12,340 bases of DNA, from the NCBI GenBank assembly GCA_031368515.1, contig JANMNW010000151.1, positions 1 to 12,340 of the forward strand, read 5' to 3'. Positions 7,464 to 12,340 of this stretch are shown here, piece by piece. How positions within the stretch are numbered: the stretch's first letter is position 1; each line of letters opens with the position of its first letter. The position numbers were made by a program, and so were the translations under genes. This DNA comes from CANJQH01 sp031368515 (GTDB taxonomy: Bacteria; Chloroflexota; Anaerolineae; J036; Brachytrichaceae). The notes below the pieces were generated by a model. The model was given only the letters and a program-made list of their open reading frames with translations, was not told where the DNA came from and made no database searches.

Positions 7464-7469
7464 ATTTTA
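7464..7469 (-). promoter_or_regulatory. Possible -10 element for nagA
   Basis: Read on the minus strand this is TAAAAT (five of six consensus bases). Transcription would start about 8 bases before the nagA ATG, giving a near-leaderless message. No -35 hexamer was seen at normal spacing. Confidence 0.27.
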
Positions 7470-7505
7470 GGACAGGTTGCTCGTGCACGCGGCGCGGGCG
7501 CTTTT

Positions 7506-7523
7506 GTGCGCGCGTGCCATACT
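7506..7523 (+). promoter_or_regulatory. Extended -10 promoter (TGC-CATACT) for the 171-residue protein
   Basis: GTGCGCGCGTGCCATACT ends in an extended -10 (TG, one base, CATACT). A start about 7 bases on falls at or next to the ATG at 7531, so the message may be leaderless. The same 18-base motif, with two differences, recurs at 11421-11438 ahead of another reading frame, which supports it being a real promoter element. Confidence 0.4.
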
Positions 7524-7530
7524 TGGGCGC

Positions 7531-8046
7531 ATGGCATTCAATGTCTTGAGACGCGGCAAATTGACCTACTACAGCGAGGGTGACGCGCCGGTGCTTTCCG
7601 CGCTTGTCACCGAGCGCGAACCCGATGGCGATTTGCGCATCCACTTCGCCGGGCTCACCGGCGGCTATTCGGCCAAAGGCGTGTTGGGTCTGGACGAGTT
7701 GGTCACGATGGATCCAGATCGCGAGATTCCGCTCGTATTTCAGTGCTGGGAGAAATGGCTGCGCGATGCCGGCATCTGTCAATCCATCGCCGAGGTCGAC
7801 TTTATTGAGATGCATGTCTTTGGGTGCCAGCCCAAGCAGCCCAATCCGACGGTCGACCCGCTGGGCTATCAGGCCGAAATTGAGCGTTTGCGCCAGGCCT
7901 ACGCGCGGGCCTACCGCGCATGGTGGACCACGCACTGTCCCGGCAACGGCCTGCCGTGCCGGTTTACAGTGCATGTGGTCGATGTCCCCGATCGCGCGGC
8001 ATCGTACGAGTTTTACAGCATTGGCCTGTTGCAGCGCGCCCGCTAG
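7531..8046 (+). CDS. Hypothetical protein, 171 residues
   Basis: I do not recognise the family. The frame could start at TTG 7477, but MAFNVLRRGKLTYYSEG from ATG 7531 looks like a natural N-terminus and a -10 element ends 7 bases before it. The protein looks soluble, with no signal peptide or membrane segment. The first half is beta-rich (LTYYSEG, DLRIHFAGLTGGY). A WEKWLRDAG helix, a VDFIEMHVFGC strand and a Pro/Gln loop (QPKQPNPTVDPLG) follow. An amphipathic helix (YQAEIERLRQAYARAYRAWW) precedes a closing CRFTVHVVDVPD strand region. Cys residues at QCW, GICQ, FGCQ, THCP and LPCR are notable, but I see no standard metal motif. It is divergent from nagA and followed, after a promoter, by the STAND gene. 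Coherent protein-like composition favours it over the open antisense frame that extends nagA. Confidence 0.7.
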   Translation: MAFNVLRRGKLTYYSEGDAPVLSALVTEREPDGDLRIHFAGLTGGYSAKGVLGLDELVTMDPDREIPLVFQCWEKWLRDAGICQSIAEVDFIEMHVFGCQPKQPNPTVDPLGYQAEIERLRQAYARAYRAWWTTHCPGNGLPCRFTVHVVDVPDRAASYEFYSIGLLQRAR

Positions 8047-8063
8047 TCGTATGTCGCAGGCGG

Positions 8064-8092
8064 TTGACACTGTTTGCGCTCGCGCCTAATAT
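8064..8092 (+). promoter_or_regulatory. Sigma70-type promoter of the STAND ATPase gene
   Basis: A perfect TTGACA (8064-8069) is followed at exactly 17 bases by TAATAT (8087-8092). Transcription would begin near 8099, giving a leader of about 100 bases before ATG 8204. This is the best promoter match in the window. Confidence 0.6.
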
Positions 8093-8099
8093 GAAGATT

Positions 8100-8116
8100 C
8101 ATCGCAATACATCGCA
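8100..8116. repeat. Direct repeat CATCGCA x2, 10-bp period, at the predicted transcription start
   Basis: CATCGCA occurs at 8100-8106 and again at 8110-8116, one helical turn apart and at the predicted +1 of the STAND promoter. The placement suits a repressor operator. This is inference from position and spacing; the half-sites are short. Confidence 0.35.
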
Positions 8117-8203
8117 TCAGCGGAATGCTCACCCGCGCAGCGGCTGAAAGTTCCGGGACAACTCCCCATCGCCTTCGCAGTTTCCAGTTGAAACGTGGTG
8201 ACG

Positions 8204-11200
8204 ATGTCAAATAAATCGACAAACGAAGCGGTTGCCGCAAGCGCGGTTGCCCCCTCCGGCGTGGTGTTGACGCGTTCGTTGATGCGGCGCGCGTTGGGGC
8301 AGATCGACAACCCTATGGCGTTGGCGTCGAACCCGCTGTGCGCATTGCGGGTGGTGGCGCGTTACATGGCGGACATGGCCGCGGCTGGCGCGGCGGAATC
8401 TGCGCCGCGCGACCGCGGCCGCGCGCTGCAGCAGGTGCTTAAGGATGCGCTGAACGGGTTGCGGCCAAATGGCGGCGAGCTTGACTTGAGCGATCCTGCC
8501 TGGCGCTGGCATACGGCCTTGCACATGCAGTTTGTGCAAGGCCGCAACTACAACTATGTCGCCCAGCAATTGGGCATGTCCACGGCCGCGTTTTACCGGC
8601 TGGCGGCTGAAGCCATCGACCTTCTCATTGACGCGATTCGTGAGCTGGATCGGGCCGGCGCGGCGCTTTCTGCGCGCACGACTGTTGCCGGTCAGGCGGC
8701 GGCCGCGGCGCACGGTGAAGCGGCGTTCGAATGGACCAGCGTTTTGCCGCTGCTGGGGACCGGCCGCTTTGTCGGTCGCGCCGGCGAACTCCGGGCGCTG
8801 CATTTGGCGTTGCGCGATGAGGCGCCCGGCGCAGCCACGCGCGTGATCGGGGTGGTGGGCATGCCTGGCGTGGGAAAGACCGAGCTGCTGAAGCAATTGG
8901 TGCATGACCAGGATGTGACGGCGCGCTTTGGCGGCGGCATTTTGTGGGCGGCCCTGGGGCGCGATCCGGATGTGACGCTGCAATTGCAAACCTGGGCGCG
9001 CGCGCTGGGCATTGAGAATGAGCGCATTCTGTCGATGCGCACCACGCTCGATTTGGCGCGCATGCTGCACGGAGCGCTGGCCGACCGCCGCATCCTATTT
9101 GTGCTCGACGATGTGTGGACCGCCGGCGACGCGCTTGCGCTGCAGATTGGCGGCCCGCACAGCGCGATCTTGTTCGCCACCCGCTTCCCGGAAGTGGCTG
9201 CCGGTCTGGCGGGAAAGTCTGTGCTTCGCCTGGAGGTCTTGCCCGACGACGATGGCTTGGAGCTGCTGGCGGCATTTGCGCCCGATGTTTTGGCCAAGCA
9301 TTCCGAAGCCTGTCGTCATCTGGCGGTGCAATTGGGCGGTTTGCCGCTCGCACTCGTGCTGGCTGGGCAGTATTTGCAGGAGGCGGCGTTTACGGGGCAG
9401 CCGCGGCGCATGCGGGACGCGCTGAGCCGATTGCAGGAATCGCTGTTTCGCTTTTCGCTGGCGGACAAATCCGCCGTGCTGGATGGCGCGCAGCCGGTGC
9501 AGCGCAGCCTATCCGCGGTGCTGAGCGAGACGCTGGATGCGTTGAGCCCGGAAGCGCGGCAGGCGTTGCCTGGATTGGGCACGCTGGTACACAAGCCGCA
9601 CACCTTCTCGGAAAGCACGTTGCTTGCGGTATGCCAGACCAGCACCGCGGTCTGCGATGAACTCGTCAACTTCGGCGTGATCGAAGTGGCCAACGACGAC
9701 CGCTATGCCATGCATCAAACCCTGGCCGATTATCTGCGCGGCCGTTTTACACAGCGTGACGACTGGACGCGCATGATCAGCCACTATGCTGGTGTGCTTG
9801 AGGGCGATGGCGCCGATCTGGAGCGGGTCAAAGCCGAGTTTGAAGGCGCGCTGGCCGCCGCGCAACGCGCGCGCAGAAATGGACATGCCGCCGATCTTGT
9901 GCGGTTGACGCTTGGATTGCACGTCTATCTGGATGCGCAGGGATTGTGGCAATTGGCGTCAACCTTGCTTGGCGCATGCCTTGACACCACGTACGTTCAA
10001 GAGCGGACGGTGATGCACTTGGCGCTGCTGCAAAAACAGGCGACGTTGCTGTTGCGCCTGGGCCGCGTGTCGGAAGCGTCGGCTATGGGTTGGCGACTGC
10101 TGCGCATGGCGGGCGAATCACACGATCACCGTAATGTTGCGCTGGCCTACGATTTTCTGGCACAGGTGGCTTTGGCGCGCGACGATGCGGCTGGTGCGAC
10201 GGTGTTGGGGTGGCATGCGGTGGAAATGGCGTTGGGTCTGGACGATCGCCAGCTTGCGCGCATGACGCGGGGCACCTTGGCTGTGTGTTTGGCCGCCTGT
10301 GGCGAGGTCGCTGCGTCCGAGCTGGTTGTGCAGGAGGATGACCTGTGGTCATCGCCGGCGGGCGCAAAGCGCGCAGAGACGTTCAGCCGTCAGGCGCTTG
10401 AGCATGTCTTTCGCACGCGCACGGTGCTGGCATCCACACAGCTTTTGTCGGGCCATTTTGCGCAAGCTGAAGAAACGGCGCGCACTGCGCTGATGCTGGC
10501 CGAGTCGTTGGGCCAGACCCAGTGGGTGATTCAGACCCAAGCGCTGATCGCGTGGATCATGCATTTTCGCGGACGCCTGACCGAAGCGCAGGACCTTGTG
10601 CGGGGGCTTCTCGATGAGTACGACGATGCCGGCGCTTGCGCCGCGGTGCATCATGTTCTGGGGTGTGTGGCCTGGTGCCGCGGCGATTTTTCCCTGGCCG
10701 AAACGCACTTCGCCACGGCGCTGCTGCGGGATGAAGCCGCGGCGGCCAGCGGTTGGGTGTCTCGCGCCACCATGCTGGCCATGCTCGGCCGCGCGCGCGC
10801 GTCACAGGGCAATTTCACCACTGCGCGCGCGGCGCTGAATGAAAGCCTGGCCCAATGTCAGCTGCGCGTGGAACGCATTCAACCGCTTGTTGAGCTGGCC
10901 GTCGTGGCGGCGCGTCAGGAGCGGCTGGAGGAAGCGCAGGGGCATGTGCGCGAGGCGCAGCAGCTGCGTGAACTGTTGGGGTTGTTTGACGGTCCATACT
11001 TTGCGAGCCTGGTCGACGCGCGCAGCGGTGAAATTCGCCTGCTGTTGGGCGACGCGCGCGGCGCCATTGGCGACTATGAGCGCGCGCTCGCGCATGCCCA
11101 GCGTATGGGTGCGCCAGAGCTGATTGGCGTGGCTGAACTGGGCCTTGCGCAGGCGCTGGCCGCGCGCAAAAATCTTGGCGAGGCCAGCGCGTCGGCCCGG

Positions 11201-11335
11201 CGCGCATTTGCGCGGCTAAACGCGATTGGCCACCACAAGGCCCGGCTGGCCCACGATTTTGACGTGTATCTCGGCGCGCGTCCCGGTGTCAAACAGCCGC
11301 GAAGCATCCTTGGTCAGGATATTACGCAGGAATGA
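8204..11335 (+). CDS. STAND-class NB-ARC ATPase with N-terminal HTH region and C-terminal TPRs
   Basis: A protein of about 1,043 residues (from ATG 8204; GTG 8195 and 8198 are alternatives, none with a clear Shine-Dalgarno). Residues ~20-155 are helical and include a sigma-region-4-like helix-turn-helix (NYNYVAQQLGMSTAAFYRLA, about 115-134). The NB-ARC core has Walker A GMPGVGKTE (Lys225), Walker B ILFVLDDVW (297-305), ILFATR (sensor region, about 322-327), GGLPLA (378-383) and an MHD-like MHQ at 503-505. From ~530 to the end the sequence is Ala/Leu-rich helical hairpins of TPR type (for example LAQVALARDDAAGATVLGWH), ending in a short non-repeat tail. STAND proteins are nucleotide switches that oligomerise when the repeat domain senses a ligand. 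Here the N-terminal output looks DNA-binding, suggesting a regulator, but defence STANDs share this core. It has its own promoter, and a GTTTC/GAAAC hairpin (8180-8194) sits just before the start. Confidence 0.88.
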   Translation: MSNKSTNEAVAASAVAPSGVVLTRSLMRRALGQIDNPMALASNPLCALRVVARYMADMAAAGAAESAPRDRGRALQQVLKDALNGLRPNGGELDLSDPAWRWHTALHMQFVQGRNYNYVAQQLGMSTAAFYRLAAEAIDLLIDAIRELDRAGAALSARTTVAGQAAAAAHGEAAFEWTSVLPLLGTGRFVGRAGELRALHLALRDEAPGAATRVIGVVGMPGVGKTELLKQLVHDQDVTARFGGGILWAALGRDPDVTLQLQTWARALGIENERILSMRTTLDLARMLHGALADRRILFVLDDVWTAGDALALQIGGPHSAILFATRFPEVAAGLAGKSVLRLEVLPDDDGLELLAAFAPDVLAKHSEACRHLAVQLGGLPLALVLAGQYLQEAAFTGQPRRMRDALSRLQESLFRFSLADKSAVLDGAQPVQRSLSAVLSETLDALSPEARQALPGLGTLVHKPHTFSESTLLAVCQTSTAVCDELVNFGVIEVANDDRYAMHQTLADYLRGRFTQRDDWTRMISHYAGVLEGDGADLERVKAEFEGALAAAQRARRNGHAADLVRLTLGLHVYLDAQGLWQLASTLLGACLDTTYVQERTVMHLALLQKQATLLLRLGRVSEASAMGWRLLRMAGESHDHRNVALAYDFLAQVALARDDAAGATVLGWHAVEMALGLDDRQLARMTRGTLAVCLAACGEVAASELVVQEDDLWSSPAGAKRAETFSRQALEHVFRTRTVLASTQLLSGHFAQAEETARTALMLAESLGQTQWVIQTQALIAWIMHFRGRLTEAQDLVRGLLDEYDDAGACAAVHHVLGCVAWCRGDFSLAETHFATALLRDEAAAASGWVSRATMLAMLGRARASQGNFTTARAALNESLAQCQLRVERIQPLVELAVVAARQERLEEAQGHVREAQQLRELLGLFDGPYFASLVDARSGEIRLLLGDARGAIGDYERALAHAQRMGAPELIGVAELGLAQALAARKNLGEASASARRAFARLNAIGHHKARLAHDFDVYLGARPGVKQPRSILGQDITQE

Positions 11336-11420
11336 CCGTGCGACTGCTACTGTGTTGCGCAAGGTAAAAAAATAGCGCTACGGGATTTCGGCCAGCTGAG
11401 AATGCTTGAGAAAATCGGCC

Positions 11421-11438
11421 GTGCGCGTTTGCCATACT
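11421..11438 (+). promoter_or_regulatory. Second copy of the extended -10 motif
   Basis: GTGCGCGTTTGCCATACT matches the 7506-7523 element at 16 of 18 bases, including the whole TGCCATACT. It lies 41 bases upstream of the small reading frame at 11480 and would drive it. TTGAGA at 11406-11411 is a -35-like hexamer, but its 21-base spacing is too long for normal use. Confidence 0.38.
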
Positions 11439-11479
11439 CCCGGTGCGCCCAACTGTGGCGCGTTGCTTAGGGGGCAAGT

Positions 11480-11596
11480 ATGGCAAAAGTGACCGTGACC
11501 GGCGTGGTTGTGCGGCTGACGGGCCGTTCAAAAAGCGGTGGAGGTCCCGAGGGTATTAACCGGATTCATGTTTTAACTATATATATACTCTTTTGA
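11480..11596 (+). pseudogene. 5' stub of a host gene, probably interrupted by the IS607 element
   Basis: ATG 11480 is preceded by AGGGGG (11469-11474) at 5-base spacing and by the extended -10 motif at 11421-11438. The frame reads MAKVTVTGVVVRLTGRSKSG, continues GGPEG, then enters the AT-rich left end of the element and stops at TGA 11594-11596 after 38 codons. The final residues (VLTIYILF) are translated element sequence. The first ~25 residues have host-like composition and a beta-strand pattern. Strong start signals followed by abrupt loss of host composition suggest a split gene whose remainder would lie beyond the element's right end, outside the window. Its family is not recognisable from the stub. 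The alternative is an intact but trivial short frame. Confidence 0.42.
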
Positions 11597-11611
11597 TATA
11601 GAATAGGACAT

Positions 11612-12196
11612 ATGAAACTGAGCGAATGGGCACGTCGGAACAACGTCACCTACAAGACCGCCCACCGTATGTGGCAGTCCGGCATGCTCGATGGATATCA
11701 GCTGCCGACAGGCACGCTCGTCATTCGCGAGCCCAAACTCGATGCGCCAGTGCAGCCTACGGGCGTTGCGCTCTATGCACGCGTGTCCGGGAGTGATCAG
11801 AAGGACGATGCCACGCGCCAATTGCAGCGGCTGCGCGATTTTGCAGCCGCGCGCGGGTTGCGAATCAGCCAGGAAGTGCTTGAGATCGCCAGCGGCTTGA
11901 ACGACAAACGGCCCAAGCTGGCCAAACTCCTGAGCGACACCTCCGTCGGCACGATCGTGGTCGAGCACAAAGATCGGCTGACGCGCTTTGGCTTTCACTA
12001 CATCGAGCGACTGCTGGCGGCGCAAGGGCGCAAGATCGAGGTGATCAACGCAAGCGACACAGCCGACGAGTTGGTTGATGACTTTGTGGCGGTGATCACA
12101 TCGATGGCAGCGCGGATCTACGGCCGCCGCAGCTCGAAACAGCGCGTCAATGCTGTGCGCGAGTGTGTGGAGCGAATTTACCAAACAGGCGAATGA
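11612..12196 (+). CDS. tnpA: IS607-family serine recombinase transposase TnpA
   Basis: A 194-residue transposase that moves the element by serine-recombinase chemistry. Residues 1-40 form a MerR-like DNA-binding HTH (MKLSEWARRNNVTYKTAHRM, then WQSGMLDGYQLPTGTLVI), as in IS607 TnpA. The catalytic domain starts at ALYARVS with the nucleophile Ser59, followed by DDATRQLQRL and the conserved arginines of VVEHKDRLTRFGF (Arg122, Arg125). The C-terminal ARIYGRRSSKQ segment (167-177) is typical of the family. Unlike large serine integrases, the HTH is N-terminal and the total length short, both normal here. All key residues are present, so it looks functional. An AGGA at 11605-11608 and AT-rich promoter-like DNA (TATACT 11584-11589, TAGAAT 11599-11604) precede it. 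Its stop overlaps the tnpB start (ATGA at 12193-12196). Confidence 0.94.
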   Translation: MKLSEWARRNNVTYKTAHRMWQSGMLDGYQLPTGTLVIREPKLDAPVQPTGVALYARVSGSDQKDDATRQLQRLRDFAAARGLRISQEVLEIASGLNDKRPKLAKLLSDTSVGTIVVEHKDRLTRFGFHYIERLLAAQGRKIEVINASDTADELVDDFVAVITSMAARIYGRRSSKQRVNAVRECVERIYQTGE

Positions 12197-12340
12197 GCAG
12201 TCAGAAACGGGCGTTCAAGACCGAGCTGGAGCTGAACAACATTCAGCGTAGCGCTTGCGCGCGACACGCCGGCGCAGCGCGTTTTGCCTACAACTGGGGA
12301 CTGGCCGAGAAGCAAGCCGCACGCGAGCGTGGCGAGAAAG
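12193..12340 (+). CDS. tnpB: TnpB (IS605 OrfB-like RNA-guided nuclease), N-terminus only
   Basis: Forty-nine codons are visible before the window ends. They read MSSQKRAFKTELELNNIQRS and continue into ARHAGAARFAYNWGLAEKQA, the standard TnpB N-terminal domain (LNN.Q...RHAG.ARFAYNWGL). TnpB proteins are RuvC-type nucleases guided by an omega-RNA from the element's right end and are ancestral to Cas12. The RuvC residues and guide RNA lie outside the window, so activity cannot be judged. ATG 12193 overlaps the tnpA stop, implying translational coupling. The sequence is intact as far as it goes. Confidence 0.9.
   Translation, partial: MSSQKRAFKTELELNNIQRSACARHAGAARFAYNWGLAEKQAARERGEK

Larger units (their letters stand above)
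11551..12340 (+). mobile_element. IS607-family insertion sequence, right end outside window
   Basis: A MerR-HTH serine recombinase gene followed by tnpB in four-base overlap is the diagnostic layout of IS607. The left boundary is approximate. GC-rich host sequence gives way within 11541-11570 to an AT-rich stretch with alternating TA (11577-11589) directly before tnpA. IS607 elements insert at GG dinucleotides without ordinary target duplications or long terminal inverted repeats; several GG pairs lie in 11538-11553, so the exact junction cannot be fixed here. The element continues past the right edge. Confidence 0.8.

Noticed and set aside
7450..8070. N-terminal extension of the nagA frame to a 610-residue protein
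   Set aside because: The extra ~207 residues have no amidohydrolase similarity, lie antisense to a coherent 171-residue protein, and family sequence begins at MINPASGRQT.
8207..9353. Long minus-strand open frames under the STAND gene
   Set aside because: Arg/Pro/Ala-rich shadows of a high-GC gene with a clear NB-ARC product on the plus strand.
11380..11420. TCGGCC direct repeats after the STAND gene
   Set aside because: Six-base matches in GC-rich DNA are expected by chance and show no regular spacing or third copy.
11322..11531. Minus-strand 69-codon frame after the STAND gene
   Set aside because: Overlaps the plus-strand promoter and small frame, has no recognisable domain, and its composition resembles chance GC-rich translation.
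11577..11601. CTATAT/ATATAG inverted repeat as an IS terminal repeat or terminator
   Set aside because: Only six A/T-dominated pairs with a 13-base loop in alternating TA sequence; IS607 elements do not need terminal inverted repeats.

Overview
The window is GC-rich, densely coded bacterial chromosome. The best guess for the host is a Chloroflexota (Chloroflexi) member. That rests mainly on the large NB-ARC/TPR protein, whose N-terminal helical plus helix-turn-helix segment resembles proteins I associate with that phylum. It is family-level recognition, not a marker gene, so confidence is moderate to low. Both edges cut genes: a DegT-type aminotransferase on the left and tnpB on the right.

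Bases 1-7449 form a sugar/amino-sugar metabolism locus. A PLP aminotransferase (DegT/DnrJ/EryC1/StrS) overlaps by four bases a ceramidase-fold metallohydrolase-like protein. After a gap holding a 17-nt tandem repeat lies a lipoprotein with an alpha/beta-hydrolase triad, on the minus strand. A tightly packed plus-strand operon follows: an enolase-superfamily enzyme (mandelate racemase/muconate lactonizing type), a phytanoyl-CoA-dioxygenase-like Fe(II)/2-oxoglutarate enzyme, and a glucosamine-6-phosphate deaminase (nagB). N-acetylglucosamine-6-phosphate deacetylase (nagA) converges on nagB from the other strand, 25 bases away. NagA and NagB give the GlcNAc-6-P to GlcN-6-P to fructose-6-P route. 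The other enzymes would fit acting on a modified or oxidised amino sugar, which is inference. Three of the enzymes (ceramidase-like, enolase-like, NagB) differ from the well-studied enzymes at catalytic positions.

Bases 7450-8203 hold an unrecognised 171-residue protein divergent from nagA. After it comes a good sigma70-type promoter (TTGACA, 17 nt, TAATAT) for the next gene, with a 10-bp-period direct repeat at the predicted start of transcription.

Bases 8204-11335 encode one protein of about 1,043 residues: an HTH-bearing N-terminus, an NB-ARC (STAND) ATPase core and a long C-terminal TPR region. It is either a signal-responsive regulator or a defence-type sensor; no nuclease, TIR or protease effector is visible.

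Bases 11336-12340 contain an extended -10 promoter and a ribosome-binding site driving a tiny reading frame that runs into a sharply AT-rich stretch. An IS607-family element follows: a MerR-HTH serine recombinase (tnpA) overlapping the start of tnpB. The tiny frame looks like the 5' stub of a host gene split by the element.

No rRNA, tRNA or CRISPR array was seen, and no convincing rho-independent terminator. No gene-free stretch exceeds 300 bases.
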